In this document: piece by piece, positions 47,188 to 56,851 of the stretch
Layout of the letters: each line of letters begins with the position of its first letter
Numbering within the stretch: position 1 is the first letter of the stretch
Translations under genes and position numbers: made by a program
Assembly: GCA_963701675.1 (NCBI GenBank)
Contig: OY969623.1
Span: 6,634,001 to 6,698,000 of the forward strand
Reading direction: 5' to 3'
DNA: 64,000 nucleotides
Source of the DNA: G963701675 sp963701675
GTDB taxonomy: Bacteria > Planctomycetota > Planctomycetia > Gemmatales > Gemmataceae
Notes under the pieces: model-generated
Databases searched by the model: none
What the model saw: the letters and a program-made list of their open reading frames with translations, nothing else
Told to the model about the DNA's origin: nothing

Positions 47188-50100
47188 TTGGCACTCACGC
47201 TCTCCGCTCGGCGCAGACGCATTCTTCCGTTCTATGTCCACCGGCCCCTTTTGGAGCTGCTCGAAAGACGATTGCCGCCAAACGATTTGGTGGCGTACAC
47301 CGGCTTTGGAGCGCTCGCAGCATTGCAATGGTCCGGCCCGATTGATGAAGGCCAGGGGACGTCGCGAATCGGACTGCATTCACAGGGACACAAGCCACAA
47401 ACATTTCAGATGCCTGAACCGTCAACGATTGAGGCGACCGACACGCATGTCGTACAGCCTGACATTTTTGAAAAGCATCGGACAGTCGTTTCGGACGCTA
47501 CACTCGACTCGGCTGCAGTTCAGCCTGATCTGGAACTGGGAGCGCTTTATGACGTGCCAACGGGCCGTCGTCCGTTGCAGCACTGGGCACCGGCGCTTCA
47601 GCCGCGGCAGCTAGAAACGCAAGATATCCGGATTGTCGCTCCGCATTCAACCACTGCTGCCGGCGCACTGCGCGCGCCGACTGCGTCATTCGGCAGTGAA
47701 GACGGGGCGAAACCAGTCTTTGTTGGAGTGTCGCGCAATGCCACAACCCAATCCGATGCAACGCCCGCGGTGCAGACGGCGCAGCGCACCGTTCAACGCG
47801 ACGCGCGGCAGGTCAAGGCCAGCCCGCGTCCGGTTACTAACGCAACACGGATTGACCTCACCGCGAAACTCGCTCGACCGATAGGTGACGCGCCCGTCAC
47901 GAACGGTCAGCCGCGGGCGGATCCGCGCGGTCGTGAAAGGGGTACGGATCTTGCCGATGCAGTCCATGACGTCGCGAAGGGGGTTGGAGCACAAGCCGGC
48001 GATTTCTACACCTGTGGCTTTGGGGGCATTGCCGGTACAGTCAACCGCTACGGCTCGACGGGTGCGCTTGAAGCATCGGCTGTCTTTCTCCCGAACTCCA
48101 ACAATCGAGTCCAGCTCCACGGCTGCGACGTCAGCCCGACGACGGGTGAAGTTTACGTCGTCGGCGAAGAACGAACTAGTGTCGGAAATGTATTAGTCCA
48201 CAATTTCGTCCACAGGATTTCCGGCACCCTCGGCGGTGCCCCCATCCTCCCGTCCGCGTATTCTGCGACCACTTACGATGTGACAAACGATTTCGTTAGG
48301 CGTCTCGAAGCGATATCGGTTTCGCCAGGGGGTTCGGATGTCTTCGTCACCGGCACAGTAGACATCTCCTTATCGGGAACCGAGGAAAGTATCATCGATT
48401 TCCACTTCAACGGCACTTTGACGCCGATCGCTCTCGGCGGTTGGAACTTTGGCTCGGGCGTATATACACAGGGCAAGTCAGTGGATTCAGACGGTGTGAA
48501 CCGTTACTTTGGCGGCCGTCTCGGTGATGGCTCCATTGCAGACGCCTTCTACTTTGCCGTCGACTACGACGATGCGACTCTTCCGTGGGGTGGCGGAATA
48601 ACCCTCGGCTGCGAGACGCTCACCGGACCAGGAACAGACAATGGCATGCATGGCATCGAAGTGGATCCAACAGGAGCGGACCTGTATCTCGGCGGCACCA
48701 CGCAGTTACCCGCCGGCAATCCGGGCATATCTGCCGGAGACGGCCAGAATTATGATGTCATTCTTGAGGGGAAGACGGATACTGCAACGGGCCTAAACTT
48801 CCAGTATGGCTATTGCTACTTTGGCAGCGCGACCGACTGGGGCGCTTCGGATACCGCTGTCGACTACGCAAACGCGCAACAGATTTTGGTTGGTTGGTTC
48901 GATGACTTCGCGGGTGGCGCTAACAAGGAAGCCGACATTGGCGCGTTTGATGCGACCGACACGAGCGGCTTAGGCAACCTAGTTGGTACCCGCACCGTTG
49001 GCGATTTCGCTAGTTCAGATCCCAACGCCACTCCCGACGATGAGATGCGTAACTTCGGTGTAGCAGTGGTTGGAACTAGGGTCTGGGCTGGCGGCGAGAC
49101 CGAAGTGGGAACTGCGTCGCTCGGTGAATACGGGAACGACTTCGTCATCAACGACCACCCGCCGGACCCAGGCGCCGGTCATGACGTCTGCTTTGGCTTA
49201 GACTGCAATCCGCCCCATGACGGCCCACCGCGGGATGGCCATTACATCGGCGACTTGCTGCCGGTTGGTACTGACATCCCTGCGACGAGCCTCATCATTA
49301 ACTACGATGCCGGCGGTGTGACCGATTCCGGACCTCCGCAAGATCCGCCTGCCATCCCGCCGCCGGGTAGCGGCGAAGACTGCGGCGCGGTTGGCAGCGG
49401 CAGGGGTGGTGGTCCGTGCAATAACACGCTGGTTCAAAATGCGCCCGGCGCCTGTTGCTCCGGTGACGGCGGCGCTTCCGAAGGGCCGATTCGGTACTTC
49501 GACGGCACCATTGTTGGGTTAGCCAGCACCGATCTGCACTCAAACGGATTCGGGCAGCCGTGGGGGCACACGCGCAATTGGAGCAATCACCTGGGCTACG
49601 CCGCAGATCATGCCAACGGCTCAGGCCAAATGGTGACCCAGATGCCGTTCCTAATCGAAGTCGGGACTAGCGGGACCGTGGCCCTGGTTACCAACGGCAG
49701 CACATCGCTTTATTTCGACTTTGTGGCGGGCCAATATAACCCTAAACACTTCGGCAAAGAGAAGCTCACGCATTCCAGCGGTGAATTTACCCTGACAGAC
49801 ACGGTCGGCAATCGCCTCGTGTTTGACGACTTCGCTGATATCATTGTCGCGCAGCGCGGGCAGATCAAACGACACTTTGACCCGGCGAGCAACGAGACGA
49901 TTATCAACCGCGACGGGGCCGGCCGAGTTCAGGAAGTGCAACGGTCGACCACAGTCGGCGGGGCCGTCACGGAATCTTTCCTCTACACCTACGCCAGCGG
50001 GCGCGTGTCGAACGTGCAATTGCGTCGCGGCCCAACTACTTCCGGACCATGGACCGTGATCCGCCAGGTCGATTACCACTATTACGGCGGCAGCGATCCC

Positions 50101-51651
50101 AACGGAAACAATGGGGACTTGCAACGCGCCATCGTGAAGGACGGCTCCGCCAGTTTGATCGGCACCAAATATTACCGCTACTACAAAGCCGGTCAGCAGA
50201 ACGGCTTCGAGGGCGGACTGAAGTACGTCTTTAACGACGAGTCCTTTGCGCGCCTGGACCAAGCGATTGGCGACCCATTGACGGCGACGGACGCCCAGGT
50301 CGCGCCCTATGCCGACATGCACTTCGAGTACGACAGCTTGCGGCGCGTGACGAAGGAAACCGTTCAGGGCAAAGGTTGCTCCAGTTGCAGCGACGGCAGA
50401 GGCACTTTCACTTTCGATTACCACACTAATCCCGCCGTCGCCGCAGGGTACAACGTCTGGCAAATGCGGACAACCGAGACCCTTCCTGACGGGAACCAGA
50501 ACGTTGTCTATTCGAGCTCGCATGGACAGGTGATGCTGAAGATCTTCCGCGAGACAAGCACCGACCGAGAATGGAAGACGTTTTATCAGTACGACACGCT
50601 AGCCGACAACGAAGGCCGGCTCTTGATGAAAGCCAACCCCTCGGCGGTAACTGGTTATGACGAAGACTACCTGAGCCTAATCGACAACAACGGCGGCGAA
50701 CTGGAGTACATAGCCGATAACGCCGGGTTGATCGAAAGGACTGGCTATGTCACCACAGGCACGGGCGCGGGGTATTTCCGAGAGCTGACGCTGCACCGTG
50801 GCGAATCAGATACCCTCGGTGTCAAGCAGCGTACCGTGAGCTACACCAGCCACACGGATACCGTACACGGCGTCACCGTTGTTTTGCCGCTAACGGACAC
50901 GCTTTACAAGAGCGCTACTGGTGGTGGGGCAGAACCCGTAACGACGACCTTCGGCTACGACATTCCGAGCAACTCGACGCAGCCGGAATGTAAGTCGACA
51001 ACCTACCCCATCGTCGGGACTGGGCAAAACGGCTCCGGTGGTTCGGAGAGCTCTCTCACGTATTTCAATGCCTTTGGCCACGGAGATTGGACCAAGGATG
51101 CCGATGGCTATATCCACTATCGGGAGTACGACTCCGCGACCGGCGCCATGATGAAGATGATCGATGATGTTGACACCACCCAGGTCCCGGACGAGCCGGT
51201 CGGCTGGGTGTCGCTGCCGGGCGCCAAGCATCTGACTACCATTCTCACGCCAGACGGGCTTGGTCGAACCACGAAACGTGTGGCGCCCAATCTCGACACC
51301 ACTTACTTTGTCTTCAATGACACCAAGCACGAAGTGCGGACCTACCCCGGCTGGGATGACCCGAATGATAGGCCAACCGGTCCGACGCAAGTAACCCGCG
51401 AAGACTGGGACTTCGGATACACCGAGACGTTGACCTTATCCACCCAGCCGACCGTGGACGGCAACGGCGTGCCCATCGCCAACCAGCCCACCATTAACAT
51501 GGCCGATGTCCAGACCTTGTCGCGTACGTACAGCAATCTTTCCGGGCAACCGATTTCAATCGACGGCTACTTCTCCTTGACGGGGCTTAGCTACACTCCA
51601 AATCCGACACTGGGCGCCGAGGGGCACCCATTTCTACCGGACTCGCCATAG
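47188..51651 (+). CDS. RHS/YD-repeat exported protein, N-terminal portion (frameshifted before its core domain)
   Basis: I place the start at TTG 47188, because AAGGAG sits 7 nt upstream; the product begins MALTLSARRRR followed by LELLERRLPPND, the signature of exported planctomycete proteins. About 250 residues of linker are followed by a beta-propeller-like part (about 270-680) and then YD/RHS repeats (for example YADMHFEYDSLRRVTKE, RYYKAGQQNGFEGG). The frame runs out at 51651 as HPFLPDSP. Removing one G from the GGGG at 51621-51624 gives EGTHFYRTRHSYDEQGRRFY and joins it to the next entry. The complete protein would be about 2670 residues. Confidence 0.82.
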   Translation: MALTLSARRRRILPFYVHRPLLELLERRLPPNDLVAYTGFGALAALQWSGPIDEGQGTSRIGLHSQGHKPQTFQMPEPSTIEATDTHVVQPDIFEKHRTVVSDATLDSAAVQPDLELGALYDVPTGRRPLQHWAPALQPRQLETQDIRIVAPHSTTAAGALRAPTASFGSEDGAKPVFVGVSRNATTQSDATPAVQTAQRTVQRDARQVKASPRPVTNATRIDLTAKLARPIGDAPVTNGQPRADPRGRERGTDLADAVHDVAKGVGAQAGDFYTCGFGGIAGTVNRYGSTGALEASAVFLPNSNNRVQLHGCDVSPTTGEVYVVGEERTSVGNVLVHNFVHRISGTLGGAPILPSAYSATTYDVTNDFVRRLEAISVSPGGSDVFVTGTVDISLSGTEESIIDFHFNGTLTPIALGGWNFGSGVYTQGKSVDSDGVNRYFGGRLGDGSIADAFYFAVDYDDATLPWGGGITLGCETLTGPGTDNGMHGIEVDPTGADLYLGGTTQLPAGNPGISAGDGQNYDVILEGKTDTATGLNFQYGYCYFGSATDWGASDTAVDYANAQQILVGWFDDFAGGANKEADIGAFDATDTSGLGNLVGTRTVGDFASSDPNATPDDEMRNFGVAVVGTRVWAGGETEVGTASLGEYGNDFVINDHPPDPGAGHDVCFGLDCNPPHDGPPRDGHYIGDLLPVGTDIPATSLIINYDAGGVTDSGPPQDPPAIPPPGSGEDCGAVGSGRGGGPCNNTLVQNAPGACCSGDGGASEGPIRYFDGTIVGLASTDLHSNGFGQPWGHTRNWSNHLGYAADHANGSGQMVTQMPFLIEVGTSGTVALVTNGSTSLYFDFVAGQYNPKHFGKEKLTHSSGEFTLTDTVGNRLVFDDFADIIVAQRGQIKRHFDPASNETIINRDGAGRVQEVQRSTTVGGAVTESFLYTYASGRVSNVQLRRGPTTSGPWTVIRQVDYHYYGGSDPNGNNGDLQRAIVKDGSASLIGTKYYRYYKAGQQNGFEGGLKYVFNDESFARLDQAIGDPLTATDAQVAPYADMHFEYDSLRRVTKETVQGKGCSSCSDGRGTFTFDYHTNPAVAAGYNVWQMRTTETLPDGNQNVVYSSSHGQVMLKIFRETSTDREWKTFYQYDTLADNEGRLLMKANPSAVTGYDEDYLSLIDNNGGELEYIADNAGLIERTGYVTTGTGAGYFRELTLHRGESDTLGVKQRTVSYTSHTDTVHGVTVVLPLTDTLYKSATGGGAEPVTTTFGYDIPSNSTQPECKSTTYPIVGTGQNGSGGSESSLTYFNAFGHGDWTKDADGYIHYREYDSATGAMMKMIDDVDTTQVPDEPVGWVSLPGAKHLTTILTPDGLGRTTKRVAPNLDTTYFVFNDTKHEVRTYPGWDDPNDRPTGPTQVTREDWDFGYTETLTLSTQPTVDGNGVPIANQPTINMADVQTLSRTYSNLSGQPISIDGYFSLTGLSYTPNPTLGAEGHPFLPDSP

Positions 51652-51736
51652 CTATGACGAACAAGGACGGAGGTTCTACACAGTCACACCGACAGGGACA
51701 GCGACGCTCACGCGCTACGACGGCCTCGGACGCCAG

Positions 51737-54700
51737 GTGAGTACATGGGTCAACGTACGCACGCTTCCACCGTCGGGAACTCCGTTTCACATCACGGTGC
51801 CCATCAAGGTGGAAGAGCGGGAATACGACGACGGGAACATCGGCGACGGCAACTTGACGAAGATAACCGAGTTCCCGGGCGGGACCGGCGCTCCGCGCGT
51901 GTCCGAGTCCTTCTACGACTGGCGCAATCGGCGAGTCGCCAGCAAAGGCGGTGTGCAGGCCAACGAAAACCTCAGCCTCACCACGCAACGGCCGATCATG
52001 TACCTCGAATACAACAACCTCAACCAAGTCGAAATCGAAGAGTTGTACGATGGCGACAATGTCAACATTGCATTCACGAACGGCGTGCCGGACCGTCCGA
52101 GCAGTGTGTTTCGCCAGTCGAAAGCGGAGATGAAATACGACGACCGCGGCCGGGTGTATCAAACCTGGGTCTACAGTGTGGTGGGCGGCACCCCTTCTGC
52201 CGCTGCCCTGATAACCAATAATTTCTACGACCGGCGCGGCATGCTAGTCAAGTCGGCAGCGCCCGGCGGGTTGGTATCGAAGATGGTGTACGACGGCGCC
52301 GGGAGACTCGTGCGCAAGTATGCCACGGACGGGGCCGGTGATAGCGGCCTGGCCGATGCCGACGATGTGGTCGGCGACAACGTTTTCGAGCAGATCGAAA
52401 CGCAATACGACAAAAACAGCAACGTCGAATTCACGATAAACCGGTTGCGTTTCCACAACGCTGCTAACAATCCCGACGGCAACCTGTCCGTCGCCAACGC
52501 GCGAAACAGCTTTGTTGCCTATTACTATGACGCCGCCAACCGACTCACTACGATGGTGGAGGTCGGCACCGCCGGCGACTCTGACTATTCGCGTCCTTCT
52601 ACGCCCGACTCGGCGTCAGATGTCGTCTTGGTCACTAGCTACACGTATGACGCTGCGGGCCGCGTCGACGAGGTTACTGATCCGGGCGGGCAAAAGACGA
52701 AGAACTTTTATGACAAGCTTTCCCGCACGACAAAGACCATCGAGGCCTTCGTCAACGGCGTTCCCGACCCTGCGAGCGATCGTATCACCGATTACACTTA
52801 CGACGCCAGTAATCGCGTCGTGACTCGGACGGCCGACGTGCCCGGCGCCCCCGAATTCCAGACCACGCAATACGTCTACGGCGTGCGACTCTCGGATGGA
52901 AGCACGATCAATTCCAACGAACTGTTGGCGGCCGTCCGGTACCCCCACAAGACGACCGGCCAACCGGATGCCAGCGAGCAGGAACGTTTCGCGTACAACA
53001 CGAAGGGCCAAGTTATTCGCAAGCAGGACCGCAACGGCTCCGTCCATACCTACAGCTATGACGTTTTGGGGCGCCCGACTGCGGATACGGTGACGGTATT
53101 GGGCGCCGGGGTTGATACGACCGTCCGGCGGTTGGAGATCAGTTACGACTCGGCCGGCCGGGCGGCGAAACAAACGAGCTTCAGCGCCCCAACCGGCGGC
53201 AGCACCGTCAATCAACTCACCCAAGAGTACAACGGCCTCGGACAGCTCGTCAAGGAGTCGCAGTCGCACATCGGCGACGTGACTGGCGGCACGCCGAGCG
53301 TGTTGTATTCCTATAGCGTGTTGGGTCCAGCGAACCATAGCCGGCTGACGGGCATGACCTACCCGAACGGCAAGGTGCTCACTTACAACTATACGACTAC
53401 CCTCGACAACAGCATTAGCCGGCTGACTTCGATTTCGGAAGGCGCGCTGGTGCGCGAGGAATTCAGCTACCTCGGTCTCGACACCGTCGTCGCGCGCAAG
53501 CACCCGGAAAACCTTGTGGACCTGACTTACATCAAACAGGGGGTTGAGCCGAACGGCGAAGCCGGCGACCAATATGCCGGGCTGGACCGCTTCGGCCGCA
53601 TTGTCGACCAGCGTTGGCGCAAAAGCGATGGCAGCCACCCGGATCGTTTCAAGTCCGGATTCGACCGCGATCATAATCGCATGTACCGTGAGAACACAGA
53701 GAAGACGGACTTCAGTGAACTCTACCACTTGGGTGCGGCCCAAAGCGGTAAGTACGACGACCTCAACCGATTGACTGCGGACAAGCGCGGCACACTTAAT
53801 GGAAGCAAGAACGATCTGACCGGTCCGGCAAGTCGCAGCCAAAGCTGGACGTTCGATGCGATGGGCAACTGGTCCACCCTCACAACCGATGGCACGCCCC
53901 AAACCCGCACCCACAATAAGCAAAACCAGGTCACAATGGTTGGAGTGACGCCACTGACTTACGATGCCAACGGCAACCTGAAGGTGGATGAGGCAGGCCG
54001 CACCTACATTTACGACGCGTGGGACCGTCTGATCAGCCGAACCGCGGGCGTCAATACCATGGTTTACCGGTATGACGCGCTCAATCGCCGCATCAGCGAA
54101 AACGACGGTGTACCGCGCGATCTGTACTACTCGAACAACTGGCAGGTCCTTGAGGAGCGCGTCAACAACAGCCCCAGCGCAACAGTTCAATACGTCTGGA
54201 GTCCGGTGTACATGGACGCGTTGGTGCTCCGTGACCGCGACACCGACGGCGACACTTCGCTGGACGAACGGCTCTACGTTCAACAGGACGCCAACTTCAA
54301 CGTCACGGCCGTGACGAACATCTCGGGCGCTGTAGTTGAACGGTACGTCTATGACGCCTATGGGCGGGCCACGTTCTTGAATCCTGGCTATGGAACTCCG
54401 GGCAGCAACGCCGTGGAGTGGAACTATCTCCATCAGGGCGGCCGATACGACGCAATGAGCGGTCTGTATCACTTCCGTCGACGCGACCATTCATCGAGCC
54501 TGGGACGCTGGTTGCAGCAAGACCCGATCGGTTACGTCGATGGACTAAATCTCTATCAGTACGAGAAGTCCAATCCGGTCAACTTCGTGGATGGCTTCGG
54601 ACTGAAGTGCCTCGAAGGCTCGCGGACTCCGATTGCCAAGGACATCAAGGGCGCCAAGCAACTCGGCTGGCTCTTTGTCGGTTACCAGCTCAAGATTGAA

Positions 54701-55198
54701 GGTGGACTCTTTACGACCGTGTGTGACAAGTGCTGCCCGGACGGCCGGCAGATTGAAGACACGGAAGTCAAGTTGGAAGCCACGGCGGCCGCCGAGATAT
54801 TCGGCGGGCTCGGAGTCGCGATTCAGGAGAAGGAGTTCGGCTTCGAGATCTTTGGCTATGCGGGCGCCAAGCTGACCGGCTCGGCGGCCGGCAAGATCGC
54901 GGGCGCCGCAAAGACGGACGTGTGCGCCGGCAAGAAAGACTTCGAGATCAGCGCCTGCGCCAAGTTCGAAGTCCAAGGGAAGCTCTCAGGCGGCGTCAAC
55001 GTCGGTATTGGATACGGTTGGTTCAACTATGAAGTGGGGGCCGAAATCTTCGGCACCGCCACCACCAGCACCGAAGCGTGCGTCAAGTACAGCAACACAA
55101 AGGGATTTAGCGCCACGGCTACGGGGTTCTCCGACGTTGAATATCGTTGGGGCTTCAAGTTCTGTTGGGGAGGTTGCTACACGATTTACATGAACTAA
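51737..55198 (+). CDS. RHS protein, C-terminal portion: YD repeats, RHS core domain and variable tip
   Basis: The homologous frame really begins near 51625, upstream of this first ATG-like codon. It contains YD repeats (YTYDAAGRVDEVTD, TYDANGNLKVDEAGR), then the RHS-associated core: LYVQQDANFNVTAVTN, YVYDAYGRATF and SSSLGRWLQQDPIGYVDGLNLYQY, with the usual SNPVNFVDGFGL end. After the core come about 195 residues with ten or more cysteines and alternating hydrophobic strands (CDKCCPDGR, CWGGCYTIYMN). In RHS proteins this place holds a variable toxin or effector tip. This tip matches no toxin family I know. A TPR gene follows after 17 bp. Confidence 0.85.
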   Translation: MSTWVNVRTLPPSGTPFHITVPIKVEEREYDDGNIGDGNLTKITEFPGGTGAPRVSESFYDWRNRRVASKGGVQANENLSLTTQRPIMYLEYNNLNQVEIEELYDGDNVNIAFTNGVPDRPSSVFRQSKAEMKYDDRGRVYQTWVYSVVGGTPSAAALITNNFYDRRGMLVKSAAPGGLVSKMVYDGAGRLVRKYATDGAGDSGLADADDVVGDNVFEQIETQYDKNSNVEFTINRLRFHNAANNPDGNLSVANARNSFVAYYYDAANRLTTMVEVGTAGDSDYSRPSTPDSASDVVLVTSYTYDAAGRVDEVTDPGGQKTKNFYDKLSRTTKTIEAFVNGVPDPASDRITDYTYDASNRVVTRTADVPGAPEFQTTQYVYGVRLSDGSTINSNELLAAVRYPHKTTGQPDASEQERFAYNTKGQVIRKQDRNGSVHTYSYDVLGRPTADTVTVLGAGVDTTVRRLEISYDSAGRAAKQTSFSAPTGGSTVNQLTQEYNGLGQLVKESQSHIGDVTGGTPSVLYSYSVLGPANHSRLTGMTYPNGKVLTYNYTTTLDNSISRLTSISEGALVREEFSYLGLDTVVARKHPENLVDLTYIKQGVEPNGEAGDQYAGLDRFGRIVDQRWRKSDGSHPDRFKSGFDRDHNRMYRENTEKTDFSELYHLGAAQSGKYDDLNRLTADKRGTLNGSKNDLTGPASRSQSWTFDAMGNWSTLTTDGTPQTRTHNKQNQVTMVGVTPLTYDANGNLKVDEAGRTYIYDAWDRLISRTAGVNTMVYRYDALNRRISENDGVPRDLYYSNNWQVLEERVNNSPSATVQYVWSPVYMDALVLRDRDTDGDTSLDERLYVQQDANFNVTAVTNISGAVVERYVYDAYGRATFLNPGYGTPGSNAVEWNYLHQGGRYDAMSGLYHFRRRDHSSSLGRWLQQDPIGYVDGLNLYQYEKSNPVNFVDGFGLKCLEGSRTPIAKDIKGAKQLGWLFVGYQLKIEGGLFTTVCDKCCPDGRQIEDTEVKLEATAAAEIFGGLGVAIQEKEFGFEIFGYAGAKLTGSAAGKIAGAAKTDVCAGKKDFEISACAKFEVQGKLSGGVNVGIGYGWFNYEVGAEIFGTATTSTEACVKYSNTKGFSATATGFSDVEYRWGFKFCWGGCYTIYMN

Positions 55199-55215
55199 GG
55201 TGCGCGGAGGCGCCC

Positions 55216-56043
55216 ATGTCAACTAACGGCCTGTCGGAACTGGTCATTTCCGTCGTCTGCGGCATCGTCTTGCCGACGGTCGACGTGATGAAGCAGTTCG
55301 CCGACGCGATGGCACAGCGTCAATATGCCGACGCGCTTAAGTTTGCCAATCAAGCAGTCGCGGCGGAGCCGACCAACGCCGCTGCCCATCACGCGCGTGG
55401 AACAGCACACGCCGCGTTACGGAAGCGGACCGAGGCCATCGAGGATTTCACCAAGGCCATCAGCCTCGATCCGAAATTCGCGGATGCGTACCAGCGTCGA
55501 GGCAGCGAGCATTTCAAACTCGGCCACATCAACGAGTCGATCACGGACTTCGACAAGTTCATCGAACTTCGGCCCGACCAGATGGCAGGTCATTGGCAGC
55601 GCGGCATTTCGTACTACTACGCCGGCCGGTTTGACGAAGGTTGGAAGCAATTCAAGGCCTACGAGCAGAAAGACACGAACGACGTCGAAAACGCCGTCTG
55701 GCATTATCTCTGCTTGGCCCGCGTTTCGAGTCCGGAAAAGGCCCGTGAATCATTATTGAAGATCGGCCGAGACCGTCGCATACCGCTGATGACAATCTAC
55801 GGCCTCTTCAAAGGCGAGGCCAAGCCTGAAGATGTTCTCACGGCGGCAAACGACGGCGCCCCGCCGGCCGCGGAGCGAAACCAACGGCTCTTCTACGCGC
55901 ATTTGTACCTCGGCCTGTACTACGAGTCGTTGGGAAACAAAGAAAAGACGCTGGAGCATATAACGAAAGCCGCCGAGGAGTTCACGATTCCAGAATACAT
56001 GGGCGATGTGGCACGCGTCCATCTGGCACGTCTGCGGAAATGA
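55216..56043 (+). CDS. TPR-repeat protein next to the RHS gene
   Basis: 275 residues from ATG 55216, with GGAGG 5 nt upstream and only 17 bp after the RHS stop. After a short hydrophobic N-terminus (LSELVISVVCGIVLPTV, possibly a signal peptide) there are at least three tetratricopeptide repeats (YADALKFANQAVAAEPTN, then RTEAIEDFTKAISLDPKF, then NESITDFDKFIELRPD), followed by an NlpI-like helical part (YAHLYLGLYYESLGNKEKTL). TPRs bind other proteins. Its place directly behind the RHS tip makes it a candidate partner or immunity protein, but planctomycetes have many TPR proteins and the pairing is unproven. Confidence 0.82.
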   Translation: MSTNGLSELVISVVCGIVLPTVDVMKQFADAMAQRQYADALKFANQAVAAEPTNAAAHHARGTAHAALRKRTEAIEDFTKAISLDPKFADAYQRRGSEHFKLGHINESITDFDKFIELRPDQMAGHWQRGISYYYAGRFDEGWKQFKAYEQKDTNDVENAVWHYLCLARVSSPEKARESLLKIGRDRRIPLMTIYGLFKGEAKPEDVLTAANDGAPPAAERNQRLFYAHLYLGLYYESLGNKEKTLEHITKAAEEFTIPEYMGDVARVHLARLRK

Positions 56044-56121
56044 GCGAGCCGCGGTGCGTCAGCGCTCGGGTTGTGGCACGAATCTCCGGACGCTAACGCG
56101 TCTCGGCTCGCCGGTTTTTTT
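56044..56121 (+). terminator. Long hairpin with T-tract after the TPR gene
   Basis: GCGAGCCGCGGTGCGTCAGC (from 56044) pairs with a downstream arm ending ACGCGTCTCGGCTCGC (about 56084-56110), followed by CGG and seven T. The second arm is a copy of the short repeat at 14594-14621. Position and shape fit a terminator for the RHS-TPR unit. Confidence 0.72.
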
Positions 56122-56851
56122 CATTTCTTGAAATTTGTCACAGATCGGCGCTTGCATGAAAGCGTGACAGTGTGGCATGATGCGCGGCGTAGGCGCGCGA
56201 GGTTCGTCTGTCCGAGCCGCGCACGCAGCGAGTCTTCGAGCGGAGTGAGCGGCCAGTCCGGTCGACCGCCGCCAGAGATCCCTCCACCGAAGTGTGCGAC
56301 ATGCTCGCGATTTGTCACCACGGGCGCGACCGTCAGCGCATCGTGCACCGAAGTGCAACAAGGCGCATTCGACCATTACGCTGGTGGGTAATGGCAGAAG
56401 CGACGTTAGTGCATGGGCGTGCCATGAAGTGCAAACCACCATAACTAATGGTGGTTAATGGACGGATCCCGACGATCGCGCATAGATCGCCCTAGTTGCC
56501 CGAAGTCGTATAAGGCGAATTCCCTATGACTTAGGTCAAAACGTGAAACTATGAGAGACGTTTACATGTCAGAATTGTCCGGCAAATAGGCGGTTTTTTT
56601 GTTGATTCCCGCTTGCCTGCACGGATAAGATTCAATCACTAGCCCTTTCGGACGTGGCGAGGCCGACTCGCCATGTCTCTGGTCTGGTGTCCCGGGAACG
56701 GGGACATACGGACGAAAAACAAGAAGAGGTAAATCTTGATGCCGCTTTCGCGGTCTCGGTTGTCCCACTCCCTACGCACGCAACGCGGCGCGCCTGGTTT
56801 TGCAATCCTGGTTTGATCCGGCATGCGGTCGGATCTTGAAGGAGCACGTGC
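56122..56851. other. Long non-coding stretch with several hairpins
   Basis: No convincing gene: the short open frames have no ribosome binding site, family motif or coding character. Three perfect hairpins stand out: AACCACCAT-AACTA-ATGGTGGTT (56434-56456), TGGCGAG-GCCGA-CTCGCCA (56655-56673) and TGTCCC-GGGAACG-GGGACA (56688-56706). A T7 run follows GGCGG near 56590. The last two hairpins lie about 145-200 bp before the start of the next gene, so they could belong to its 5' leader. No known riboswitch consensus was recognised. Confidence 0.5.

Noticed and set aside
47155..47190. Start of the RHS gene at TTG 47170
   Set aside because: That codon lies ahead of the AAGGAG site; TTG 47188, 7 nt after the site, is the better start.
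52616..54490. 624-codon open frame on the minus strand
   Set aside because: Antisense to the RHS repeat region; long only because of high GC content and repeated codons.
56071..56391. 106-codon open frame after the TPR gene
   Set aside because: It begins inside the terminator hairpin, its translation is low-complexity, and no binding site precedes it.
56570..56710. Possible cyclic-di-GMP or other known riboswitch
   Set aside because: Hairpins are present, but the conserved bases of the classes I could recall were not found in the right order.
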